Assembly: GCF_002806975.1 (NCBI RefSeq)
Contig: NZ_NIHD01000002.1
Span: 186,001-250,000 of the forward strand
Source of the DNA: Marinobacter aromaticivorans
GTDB taxonomy: Bacteria > Pseudomonadota > Gammaproteobacteria > Pseudomonadales > Oleiphilaceae
Reading direction: 5' to 3'
DNA: 64,000 nt
The position numbers and the translations under genes are program-made. Shown here piece after piece: positions 18,851 through 28,329 of this stretch. Numbering within the stretch: position 1 is the stretch's first letter; every line of letters starts with the position of its first letter. Under the pieces are notes generated by a model. The model was not told the origin of the DNA and searched no databases. It saw only the letters and a list, made by a program, of their open reading frames with translations.

Positions 18851-18880
18851 TTGATTTTTGGCATGAATCAGGGGTTATAT
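18851..18880 (+). promoter_or_regulatory. Candidate sigma-70 promoter of dmpR
   Basis: TTGATT (18851-18856) and TTATAT (18875-18880) are separated by 18 bases, a fair -35/-10 pair pointing at dmpR, whose ATG is 61 bases downstream. Its upstream edge lies close to the activator sites, so DmpR bound there could influence its own expression. Confidence 0.45.
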
Positions 18881-18941
18881 AAAGACAACACTTTCTGAGC
18901 GTCCGCGCTCACCCCGTACAAAAACAATAGGGGATTCGGGC

Positions 18942-20672
18942 ATGGCTATTAGCTATAAGCCACAACTAAAACATCGGGATTTTCAGGATCTTACCGATCA
19001 GATTCGATTCCTCAGTTCAGAAGGGAAGATCTGGCTCGGTGAACAGCGCATGCTGTTGATGGCGGTGAGTGCGATGGGGGCGTTTCGTCGCGAAATGGTC
19101 AACAGCATGGGCGTTGAAAGAGCAAAAGGATTTTTCCTGCGCCTAGGGTACCAGTCTGGCCTGAAGGATGCCGAGTTGGCACGCAAACTTCGCCCACATT
19201 GCGATGAGATCGATATTTTCCTGGCAGGCCCTCAGCTTCATGCCTTGAAAGGCATGGTAAACGTCATTCCGATTCAGGTGGACATTGACAAAGAGGCTGG
19301 TGAGTTTTACGCAGAAATAGAATGGGTTGACTCCTTTGAGGTGGAAATTTGCCAAACGGAACTTGGCCAGATGGAAGCCCCCGCCTGCTGGTCCCTGCTC
19401 GGCTATGCATGTGCATATACATCTTCCTTCATGGGGCGTGAGGTTATCTTCCGCGAAACCAACTGTCGGGGCTGCGGAGATGACAAGTGCATTATTGTGG
19501 GGAAGCCCGCGGAACAGTGGGAAGATGCAGAAGAGTTTGCCCGTTATTTCAAGGCGGACCCGATCATGGAGGAGCTTTACGACCTGCAATCCCAGGTCAG
19601 TTCACTGCGCAGCAGCCTCAAAAAACAACAGGGCCAGTACTACGGCATTGGTCAGTCCGCTTCCTACAACAAAGTGTGCAAAATGATTGATAAAGCGGCA
19701 TTGGGCAAGGTATCGGTGTTGCTACTTGGGGAAACCGGAGTTGGTAAGGAAGTGATTGCCCGCAGTGTGCACCTGCGCAGTGAGAGAGCTGAAGGCCCCT
19801 TCGTTGCTGTCAACTGCGCGGCCATTCCGCCCGATCTTATTGAGTCTGAGCTCTTTGGCGTGGAGAAAGGGGCATTTACCGGGGCCAATCAATCCCGCCC
19901 GGGACGCTTTGAGCGAGCAAACGACGGCACCATCTTCCTCGATGAAGTGGTCGAACTGACACCCCGGGCGCAAGCCTCTTTGCTGCGCGTGCTCCAGGAA
20001 GGCGAGCTCGAGCGCGTTGGCGATAACCGCACCCGTTCCGTCAATGTCCGAATCATCGCAGCAACCAACGAGAGTCTCGCAGACGCCGTCGAAGCAGGAA
20101 AGTTCCGAGCCGACCTCTACTACCGCCTCAACGTATTCCCGGTGCATATCCCGCCTCTGCGCGAGCGTCTTGAAGATTTACCGCTCCTGGCCGAGCATTT
20201 TCTCCGGAAGTTCGAGGCAGAGTATAACAAGCATACACTCGGCCTCTCGGACAAGGCCCTGGAAATGTGCCTTCGTTATCGCTGGCCTGGGAATATCCGG
20301 GAGTTGGAGAATGTGATTGAGCGCGGCGTGATACTTACGGACAACAACGAAACCATAAGCCAGGATGCGCTTTTTGCGGTGGTTCCGGACAGCGAATTCC
20401 ATCAGGGCTCGCCCCCGTCTCCGGAAATCATTGGTGATACCGGCCAGGTGATCGCGGGAGATTCTCTCGGTGGCGCTGCTCACTGGGCAGAAAGCATCAT
20501 CAGCAACAATGTCAGCCTGGACAAAGTCGAAGAAACTCTCATGCAACGGGCGATGGAGATGTCCAAACAGAATGTCTCAGAGGCCGCACGCATACTCGGA
20601 TTAACCCGGCCTGCCCTGGCTTACCGGCTCAAAAAATCGGGCATCCTGCAAAAAACTGAGCGGGGCCTCTGA
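18942..20672 (+). CDS. dmpR: Phenol-responsive sigma-54 activator (DmpR/MopR type)
   Basis: The 576-residue regulator has an N-terminal XylR_N/V4R sensor (about residues 1-215), a linker, a AAA+ domain and a Fis-type DNA-binding helix-turn-helix (about 540-565). Residues aligned with the phenol pocket of MopR are present (H100, W128), as are the zinc-site cysteines C149, C175 and C183. The AAA+ part has Walker A GETGVGKE (263-270), the sigma-54 contact loop GAFTGA (310-315) and Walker B FLDE (332-335). Phenol binding should relieve sensor repression and switch on the divergent dmpK promoter. A GGGG ribosome site precedes the ATG. Confidence 0.96.
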   Translation: MAISYKPQLKHRDFQDLTDQIRFLSSEGKIWLGEQRMLLMAVSAMGAFRREMVNSMGVERAKGFFLRLGYQSGLKDAELARKLRPHCDEIDIFLAGPQLHALKGMVNVIPIQVDIDKEAGEFYAEIEWVDSFEVEICQTELGQMEAPACWSLLGYACAYTSSFMGREVIFRETNCRGCGDDKCIIVGKPAEQWEDAEEFARYFKADPIMEELYDLQSQVSSLRSSLKKQQGQYYGIGQSASYNKVCKMIDKAALGKVSVLLLGETGVGKEVIARSVHLRSERAEGPFVAVNCAAIPPDLIESELFGVEKGAFTGANQSRPGRFERANDGTIFLDEVVELTPRAQASLLRVLQEGELERVGDNRTRSVNVRIIAATNESLADAVEAGKFRADLYYRLNVFPVHIPPLRERLEDLPLLAEHFLRKFEAEYNKHTLGLSDKALEMCLRYRWPGNIRELENVIERGVILTDNNETISQDALFAVVPDSEFHQGSPPSPEIIGDTGQVIAGDSLGGAAHWAESIISNNVSLDKVEETLMQRAMEMSKQNVSEAARILGLTRPALAYRLKKSGILQKTERGL

Positions 20673-20688
20673 AAAATATCCAGCCGGA

Positions 20689-21813
<1,125 letters not shown>

Positions 21814-22005
21814 TTAATCCGGTTGGGGCATGGCCGCCACAGGCCTGATGACCATACTTTAACATCGAAACGGGGCAGCGGCCCTGTGTCTCCTGGCAAG
21901 CTTCATGGCAGACTTCCGGTTCCGTATACTGACGGAGTAGTCCGGCGATCGGGGTCGCCAGCTGCAGCTATTGGATGATCATTAATCAACAGAGGATACA
22001 GGTTC

Positions 22006-22425
22006 ATGGCTCTGTTCAGCCAGAAGAACGCACGCAAACAGTTGAATGCCCAGGCAGAAAAGATAAACCGGGACGATCTTGAAACCCTGTTGGAGAAACA
22101 ACGTGCCATTGAGGAAAAAGTAAAAAACAGCGGAAAACTCAAACGCTTCAGCGCCGATATCAAGCTGATGTTCTCCATGATCCGGGATTACTGGAACGGC
22201 AGCTACAGGGATATCCCCTGGAAGAGCATTGCCGCGGTCGCCGGCACGCTGGTCTACGTAATGAATCCGCTGGATTTCATTCCCGACCTGATTATTGGCT
22301 TTGGTTTTCTCGACGATGCCGGCGTGGTTGCACTGTGCCTGAAACTCGTCGAATCCGATCTGCACAAATACGCAGCCTGGAAAGAATGCAAGGAAGAATC
22401 CGGCCACAGTGCACAAGCCGATTGA
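22006..22425 (+). CDS. DUF1232 (YkvA family) protein
   Basis: This 139-residue protein has a charged, helical N-terminal half (about residues 1-60, possible coiled coil) and a hydrophobic DUF1232 core with the family motif YVMNPLDFIPDLIIGFGFLDD (about residues 84-104). The function of YkvA proteins is unknown; they are associated with membranes. It is 69 bases upstream of the stator gene pair on the same strand, so it may be co-transcribed with it. The 204-base gap before it also contains the promoter region of the divergent frmA; I see no clear motif there. Confidence 0.85.
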   Translation: MALFSQKNARKQLNAQAEKINRDDLETLLEKQRAIEEKVKNSGKLKRFSADIKLMFSMIRDYWNGSYRDIPWKSIAAVAGTLVYVMNPLDFIPDLIIGFGFLDDAGVVALCLKLVESDLHKYAAWKECKEESGHSAQAD

Positions 22426-22494
22426 TTGAATAATGAACTACAGGTAACCTCACACCCCCCCAATTCAAATCCGTTAAATTCCTCCGGAGCGCTC

Positions 22495-23271
22495 GTGGAT
22501 TTTGCCACCCTGATAGGCCTTGTCGGCGCCATCTTCCTCATCGTAACAGCCGTTATTCTTGGTGCAGCGCCTGATGTATTCATCAACCCCGCGTCGCTGT
22601 TGATCGTTGTGGGCGGAACCCTGCTGGTGGTTCTGGCCAAGTTCAGTATTCCACAGTTTCTCGGCGCCTTTAAAGCGGCGGCCCGGGCCTTCAAATTCAA
22701 ACTCCCGGAAACCCAGGCCAGCATTGAAGAACTGGTGGATGTCGCCAACGTGGCGCGCAAGGAAGGGGTTCTGGGGCTGGAGGGCCGGGAAGTTGGCTCT
22801 CCCTTTCTCGGCAACGGCATACAGATGCTGGTAGACGGCCAGACCGGCGAAACCATCAAGCAGCTGCTGGACAAGGAACGCCTGATGACGCTGGACCACA
22901 ATCGCTCCGGTGCCAAGGTGTTCACCGCCATGGCGGATGTGGCACCGGCCATGGGTATGATTGGCACCCTGATTGGCCTGGTCCAGATGCTCTCCAACAT
23001 GGAGGACCCGAAATCCATCGGCCCGGCCATGGCGGTTGCACTGCTGACCACGCTTTACGGTGCCATGATTGCCACCATGATCGCCACGCCTATTGCCGAC
23101 AAGCTGTCCCTGCGGATGACAGAAGAAGCCCGCCTGCAAATGCTGTACACCGATGCGCTGGTGGCCATTCAGCAGGGCACAAACCCGCGTATTATTGAGC
23201 AGATGCTCTCCAGCTACCTGCCGCGAAACCAGCGTGACAAAACCCCCGAGGCGGAGGCCGCCAGCGGATAA
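22495..23271 (+). CDS. pomA: Flagellar motor stator protein MotA/PomA
   Basis: The 258-residue protein has four membrane segments, two near the N-terminus and two at about residues 150-200 (APAMGMIGTLIGLVQML, then AVALLTTLYGAMIATMI), separated by a charged cytoplasmic loop that drives the rotor. The sequence is closest to the PomA type (MDFATLIGLVG start) of sodium-driven polar flagella. I chose the GTG at 22495 (GGAG five bases upstream, giving the family-typical start); an earlier TTG at 22426 adds 23 unconserved residues. It forms the stator with the PomB-like protein six bases downstream. No other flagellar genes are in the window. Confidence 0.92.
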   Translation: MDFATLIGLVGAIFLIVTAVILGAAPDVFINPASLLIVVGGTLLVVLAKFSIPQFLGAFKAAARAFKFKLPETQASIEELVDVANVARKEGVLGLEGREVGSPFLGNGIQMLVDGQTGETIKQLLDKERLMTLDHNRSGAKVFTAMADVAPAMGMIGTLIGLVQMLSNMEDPKSIGPAMAVALLTTLYGAMIATMIATPIADKLSLRMTEEARLQMLYTDALVAIQQGTNPRIIEQMLSSYLPRNQRDKTPEAEAASG

Positions 23272-23276
23272 GCGCC

Positions 23277-24227
23277 ATGGATGAGCTGCCAGAAGAGGAA
23301 AAACCGGGCATCCCGGCCTGGGTTGTCACCTTTGCCGATTTGATGTCCCTGCTGATGTGCTTTTTTGTGCTTCTGCTGTCGTTTTCTGAAATCGACGCCA
23401 TGAAATTCAAGCAGATTGCCGGTGAGCTATCCAAGGCATTCGGCGTTCAGCGCGATGTACCTGCACTGGAAATCCCCCAGGGCTCCAGCCCGATCTTCGA
23501 CAAGTTCTCACCCGCACCTCCCGAGCCCACACTGGTTAACGAGGTTAAACAGACCACAACCGATCAGCAGCCAGAGCTGCAAACCCTGAAAAGCCCGACA
23601 GAGCAGGCCCTGGATGCGGCGAAGGAACAGGCACTGGACGCCAGCACTGCCAGCATAAGAGAGGTTCTTGAAGACGCGATTGAAGACGGCCGCATTACCG
23701 TAGAACAAGATCAGGACCAGCACCGCATTGTCATACGGGTCGAGGAAAAAGGCTCTTTCCCTTCCGGCTCGGCAGAGCTGACCTGGGAGTTTGAGGGCCT
23801 GCTGCTCGACATGGCAAAAGTACTGGCCGAAATACCGGGCGAACTGACGGTAGAGGGGCACACCGACGATATACCTATCCGCACCTCCCGCTTCTACAGC
23901 AACTGGGATCTGTCTGCAGCCCGTTCTGCGGCGGTTGCCAACGTGCTGCTGGCCACAGGCGGTGTTGAACCCACCCGGCTGGCAGTCAAAGGCCTGGCCG
24001 ATACGGAGCCCAGGGTAGAAAACACCTCCCCGGAAAACCGCGCAAAAAATCGCCGCGTTGAGATCATTATTGACATGTCTGACCCGCTGGAAGAGCAGCA
24101 TTTGCGCCTCCGGGAGCTGATTGAACGGGATGCCGGCGAGCGCGAAGCCATCATCGATATCCGGCCCGCCAGCCCGGGCGCCAGTTCAGGATCAGGCCCG
24201 GCCTGGCCTGGCTCTCACTCAGAGTAA
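23277..24227 (+). CDS. pomB: Flagellar motor stator protein MotB/PomB
   Basis: The 316-residue partner of PomA has one membrane helix (about residues 13-36) with the ion-binding aspartate D21 (TFADLMSLLMCFF), a plug/linker region, and a C-terminal OmpA-like peptidoglycan-binding domain (VEGHTDDIPIRTSRF near residue 195, then NWDLSAARSAAVANVL). The SEIDAMKFKQIAGEL stretch after the helix is PomB-like. Ion specificity (sodium against proton) cannot be proved from sequence. It starts six bases after pomA. Its 3' end overlaps the convergent lipoprotein gene by 13 bases. Confidence 0.92.
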   Translation: MDELPEEEKPGIPAWVVTFADLMSLLMCFFVLLLSFSEIDAMKFKQIAGELSKAFGVQRDVPALEIPQGSSPIFDKFSPAPPEPTLVNEVKQTTTDQQPELQTLKSPTEQALDAAKEQALDASTASIREVLEDAIEDGRITVEQDQDQHRIVIRVEEKGSFPSGSAELTWEFEGLLLDMAKVLAEIPGELTVEGHTDDIPIRTSRFYSNWDLSAARSAAVANVLLATGGVEPTRLAVKGLADTEPRVENTSPENRAKNRRVEIIIDMSDPLEEQHLRLRELIERDAGEREAIIDIRPASPGASSGSGPAWPGSHSE

Positions 24228-25312
24228 CCGGTCAGTTCCATATAGCCTACGCCGTCATGGCTTCCGGATACGCTCACCGGGCTTTCCCAGTAGGGGTAAA
24301 GGCCACGGTTAAGGTAATTGCCGGCTGGTGCACCGAGTTCCAGACTGACCTGATACGCCGGAACTTTGAGATGCCAGCGCACAGGTACCCCCTTGCGCCG
24401 CTCCAGTTCCTGCAGGCTCAGCTCTCCGGAGTTCAACGGTACGGGATGGCCACCTTCGGGTATCCAGGTACCGGACCGGAAACTGCCGCTGTCGTCCCTC
24501 AGGCGAAATGCCATCAGCTTGTCGCCGGTGTCCAGATGCAAGGCAAACCAGTCCCAGCCCTTCTGCCCGGTTTTCAGCAGCTGGCTGCTCCATTCCCGGT
24601 CAAACCAGCCCTTGCCTTTTACCTCCAGCACGTCATCGCCCAGAGTCACCTCACCCGTGATGGCAATATCCACCAGGCTGAAGTACATGGAGCCTTCGCC
24701 GCTGGCGGATTTGGCGCTGAAGCCGTTATCGCCATGGGCTACGGGAGCGCCCTCAATACTCAGACTCAGATCGTAGCTCCAACCCTCGCCACTGGCCTGC
24801 AACTGCCAGCGACTGTTATCAGCATTGGCACGCAAGCGCCAGTTATCCAGCCACACCTGAAAAGGAGCAGCCGTTGCCCCCGCATGGCCCACATCTCCCC
24901 GGGCGAGTTTTTCCGCAAAATAATGCCGGCCCTTCCAGCTCACCGCGCCGTGGGCCATCCAGGCTGCTTGCAGAGGCCATTCAGTCGCCACTGGCGCCGG
25001 CTCGGTTGCTTTCCTGGGCTCAAGTGCCTGCCGGAACTGCGTCCATTGCAGCCCCAGGGGTTCACCCGCTGCCGTTTGGAGATTTGCCGTAAGGTACCAC
25101 CACTCAACACGGTGCTGGGGGTGTGGCCCGAAATCCTCTGGAAAGCTCAGCCGGTCGCCCGGGCCGGGCTGCAGGTAATGCGTATCAGCACCTGTGGCGT
25201 CAACACGGCTGTTCCCAAGCCCGGCCAGCCCGGCGAAGCCCGTATCGCCGGTCTCTCCGGAACAACCCGCCGACAGGAACAACATCAGAACAAAAGCCGG
25301 GTAACGGATCAT
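24215..25312 (-). CDS. AttH/CrtC-like lipocalin-fold lipoprotein
   Basis: This 365-residue protein begins with a lipoprotein signal (FVLMLFLSAGC, lipid-modified Cys17) and then matches the AttH/hydroxyneurosporene-synthase-like (CrtC) family: FPEDFGPHPQHRVEWWYLTANL (about residues 57-78) and WFDREWSSQLLKTGQKGWDWF (about 236-256). These are two-barrel lipocalin-like proteins, often encoded beside an FtsX-like ABC transporter as here. It may carry or modify a lipophilic substrate of the transporter. Its start overlaps the permease stop by four bases, so they are coupled. Confidence 0.87.
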   Translation of the reverse strand: MIRYPAFVLMLFLSAGCSGETGDTGFAGLAGLGNSRVDATGADTHYLQPGPGDRLSFPEDFGPHPQHRVEWWYLTANLQTAAGEPLGLQWTQFRQALEPRKATEPAPVATEWPLQAAWMAHGAVSWKGRHYFAEKLARGDVGHAGATAAPFQVWLDNWRLRANADNSRWQLQASGEGWSYDLSLSIEGAPVAHGDNGFSAKSASGEGSMYFSLVDIAITGEVTLGDDVLEVKGKGWFDREWSSQLLKTGQKGWDWFALHLDTGDKLMAFRLRDDSGSFRSGTWIPEGGHPVPLNSGELSLQELERRKGVPVRWHLKVPAYQVSLELGAPAGNYLNRGLYPYWESPVSVSGSHDGVGYMELTGYSE

Positions 25313-27624
25313 CGCTCACCTCCAGACAGCGCACTGGCTGATGCAGGCAGCGCGGCAGGCCTGCTGAGTTGCCGGCGCATCAACAGCGCTATGCTGAGGC
25401 CAATCGCCAGGCTGAGTACTGCCAGTTCCAGCCAGAATCCCGGGTAAACCGCCATCGGCAACGACCAGCCAAAAGCCAGCGGGTTGATCCGGTGCACCAG
25501 CGCCCAGGTCAGCCAGAGCCCCAGAGGTAACGCCAGCGCCGCTATGCCGCCGGTCAGCAGTAATGCCAGGCGCAACAGCTGGGCTGCCACTTCCCGTTGC
25601 GACATGCCCCAGGCCACCAGTAACCGGAAGTACCAGGTACGGGTAGAGAAAAGCACCCAGCCCATCATCAAAAGTGCTGAGGCCGCCAGAACCAGGGTAA
25701 GAAGCGTCATGGCGCGGGTCAGCGCAAAAGTCTGGTCGAATACACCGGTGGCCAGCTCGCGGATAGTGGCGTTATCCCTTGTGGTTAGCGCGCCCACATC
25801 CCAGATTTGCCGGAGTGCTTCGGTAATCCGGTCAATCCCCGGCCGGCCCGGCGTTACAGACACACTCTCGAAGCGAGTATTGAAACTGGCCGGCAACAAC
25901 CCTGCATTCAACAGGACCTCTCCCACCGGGCGTCCATAATCCGGATAGACGCCCACTATTACCGAATCCAGAGGTTCACCGCCGATACTGAGCTGCAAGC
26001 GATCACCAGCACCAAGATTGTGCCGGCGCGCCAGCTGTTCGTTGATCATCACGCCATCGCCGGCTGCCAGGGTTTCCCAGTGCCGCTCTGCGGCTTCTAG
26101 CAACGACCACTCACGGATCAGAGAACTTATCGGTGCCAGCGCAAACACATCCACTTGCCGCCCGCCTTCGCCACTGGCGTCGGCAAGCAGGGCACTGCCG
26201 CGAATCACCCTGTGCCACTGCAAATCCGGGCTGCGCTCCTGTGCACTGGTGAGCCAGTCTGCAGCTTTGCGCCCGTCCGCACCCGCCGGCACCTCAATGT
26301 AATAGGCGGCCTCAAGCCGCTGCGCCAGCCAGCGATCAAACGTGCTTTCAAAGGTTGTGACCAGAGCCTGAACGGCAAGCACCATAGCCAGCGCAAACTG
26401 CAGCGCAACCAATGGCAGGGTAAGCCTGCGAACCAGCACCGCGAGTTCCCGGTAGCGCCAAAGCACGAGCGGTTTTTTTGCCAGGCGGGCGCGCCAGTGT
26501 GAGAGCCGGGCAACAGCAAGCGGCGTCAGCCAACCGGCACCGGCAAATACCAGGGCAACAGCAATAAACACCCAGAGCAGTGATGGCGCGAGCCAGGCCA
26601 TGGCCAGCCCGGTTACAAGCAGCGCCGCTGCCACTACCGCCTGAACCGCAAGGGGCAAAGCAAGGCGCTGACGGAACCTGAGAAAAAGCAGATCGCCCAG
26701 GCAGGAAACCATGACCACCGCCAGCATGACCAGCACCGGCGTTAACCAGCCCTGACCCTGACCGGCGTAGAGGGGAATATCGAAAAGCCCCTCCAGCGCC
26801 TGCCCGAATCCGCCGCCCAAGCCGGTCGCCAGCCATCGGCCCAGCCAGACCCCGGGCACAACACCCAGCAGCGCCAGGGCAAGAATTTCAAGGGCCAGCC
26901 AACGCTGGACTCTTCCGGGCGGCACACCAAAGCGGTGCAGCAGCGCAAAGCTCTCACGGCGTTGCGCCAGCCCAAGCAGATAAACGCTGCGCAGTAGCAG
27001 AGCTGCAATTAATAACACCAGAACACCCAGTGCCTCCAGGTTGAGCAGAAAGCTGTCACCAAGTTCGCCGGTGTCGGGGCTCGCAGAAAAACCCGCAAGG
27101 CTGTAACCGGGCGGTAAAACCGATGGATTTGTGGATGCAGGCACCAGCAGATGCAGCCGGCTTTCACGGGCACTTATACCCGCTGCAGTGTGAATATCAA
27201 CGAAGGGCTTGCCATCAAGGGGCTGATCCAGCGCTCCGGCTCCGTCAACGCTGTTGCCAAAACAGTGAGCCGCCAGCGGATCAATGCCGACCAGGCGTTG
27301 CCCGGCCAGGTGGTGCCCCGGCGAAGGTGTCACTTCCAGCCAGGGCATGACGCATACACCGGCAAGGCGCAAGGTTACGAAATCGTCAACCGCAAGCGCA
27401 CCACCATCGTCCCGCAGCACCTGCCGGCGTTCTGCCACCGCCTGCTCGCTCTGCGCCAGACTTGCACGGGCCTGGCTGGTAAGCTGATTGACCCCTGTCC
27501 ACAGCATGGTGGCAAGAACAATCATCACACCCAGAGCCACAAGTTGCAGTGGATGGCGGCGATAGTGGCTGAGCAGGGCCCGGGGCAGAAAAAAGAAGCG
27601 GAAAAAAGACAGGAAACCGGTCAT
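25309..27624 (-). CDS. FtsX/MacB-like ABC transporter permease
   Basis: The 771-residue membrane protein has an N-terminal membrane helix followed by a periplasmic domain, then a duplicated FtsX arrangement: three helices around residues 185-330, a second helix pair, another large periplasmic domain, and three C-terminal helices (about 635-755). This is the AttF/AttG type, related to LolCE and MacB, which move or extract lipophilic molecules without importing them through the channel. It overlaps its ATPase gene and the AttH-like lipoprotein gene by four bases each, so the three form one transport unit. Confidence 0.88.
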   Translation of the reverse strand: MTGFLSFFRFFFLPRALLSHYRRHPLQLVALGVMIVLATMLWTGVNQLTSQARASLAQSEQAVAERRQVLRDDGGALAVDDFVTLRLAGVCVMPWLEVTPSPGHHLAGQRLVGIDPLAAHCFGNSVDGAGALDQPLDGKPFVDIHTAAGISARESRLHLLVPASTNPSVLPPGYSLAGFSASPDTGELGDSFLLNLEALGVLVLLIAALLLRSVYLLGLAQRRESFALLHRFGVPPGRVQRWLALEILALALLGVVPGVWLGRWLATGLGGGFGQALEGLFDIPLYAGQGQGWLTPVLVMLAVVMVSCLGDLLFLRFRQRLALPLAVQAVVAAALLVTGLAMAWLAPSLLWVFIAVALVFAGAGWLTPLAVARLSHWRARLAKKPLVLWRYRELAVLVRRLTLPLVALQFALAMVLAVQALVTTFESTFDRWLAQRLEAAYYIEVPAGADGRKAADWLTSAQERSPDLQWHRVIRGSALLADASGEGGRQVDVFALAPISSLIREWSLLEAAERHWETLAAGDGVMINEQLARRHNLGAGDRLQLSIGGEPLDSVIVGVYPDYGRPVGEVLLNAGLLPASFNTRFESVSVTPGRPGIDRITEALRQIWDVGALTTRDNATIRELATGVFDQTFALTRAMTLLTLVLAASALLMMGWVLFSTRTWYFRLLVAWGMSQREVAAQLLRLALLLTGGIAALALPLGLWLTWALVHRINPLAFGWSLPMAVYPGFWLELAVLSLAIGLSIALLMRRQLSRPAALPASASALSGGER

Positions 27625-28301
27625 ACGCCACTCAGGTGGCCGAGATCCAGGTGCTGCTGACAGCCTGCAGCCAGCTCGGCATCGTGGGTAGCAAGGATCA
27701 GGCTGCAGCCATGGCGGGCCTGAAGCTCGAACATTAGCCCGGTGACCTCATCGGAGGTATGGCGATCAAGGCTCCCGGTCGGCTCGTCCGCCAGAATCAG
27801 GGCCGGCTCCATGGCAAACACCATAGCCAGAGCTGCACGCTGGCGCTGGCCGCCGGATACCTGATCCGGGTAGCGCCGGGCCAACTCGCCGATGTTCAGG
27901 CGGGTCAGCCAGTCTTCACTGTGTGCCGGGTCACGACCGGCAAGGTAAGCACGGAACTGTACATTTTCCAGTAACGTCAGGGCGGGCATCAGGTTGGCTT
28001 CCTGAAATACCACACCTATGTGCTGTTTGCGCAGCCTGGCCCAGGCCGCGGCTCTGTGTTTTGCGGCAGCGGCGCCAGCTTCGAAAACCTGGTCGCGCAG
28101 CGCAATGCTGCCGGCATCCGCCACTTCCAGGCCACACAGCAGGTTCAGCAGCGTGCTTTTGCCAGAGCCGGAACGTCCGGTCAATGCCAGCGACCGGCCC
28201 TGCCCGAGCGTGAACGACAGTTTTTCGATAACCGGTACTGTTTCGTTAGCACTGACAAACTGCTTGCTCAGACCCCGCACAACCAGCAAAGGTTCGGACA
28301 T
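27621..28301 (-). CDS. LolD/MacB-type ABC transporter ATPase
   Basis: The 226-residue nucleotide-binding protein has Walker A GRSGSGKST (about residues 41-49), the signature VSGGQRQRAALAMV (about 147-160), Walker B LILADEPTG (about 167-175) and the switch histidine in LATHDAELA (about 205). The tetrapeptide insertion and FQEANLMPALTLLENV are typical of the LolD/MacB/FtsE group that powers FtsX-like permeases. It is co-translated with the permease (four-base overlap) and lies 28 bases after the RND pump gene. Confidence 0.93.
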   Translation of the reverse strand: MSEPLLVVRGLSKQFVSANETVPVIEKLSFTLGQGRSLALTGRSGSGKSTLLNLLCGLEVADAGSIALRDQVFEAGAAAAKHRAAAWARLRKQHIGVVFQEANLMPALTLLENVQFRAYLAGRDPAHSEDWLTRLNIGELARRYPDQVSGGQRQRAALAMVFAMEPALILADEPTGSLDRHTSDEVTGLMFELQARHGCSLILATHDAELAAGCQQHLDLGHLSGV

Positions 28302-28329
28302 ACCCCCATTCCCTCACGTCAGCAGCCGA

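Noticed and set aside
24257..25447. Open frame of 396 codons antisense to the AttH-like gene
   Set aside because: The translated sequence is low in hydrophobic pattern, matches no family and mirrors a well-supported gene on the other strand.
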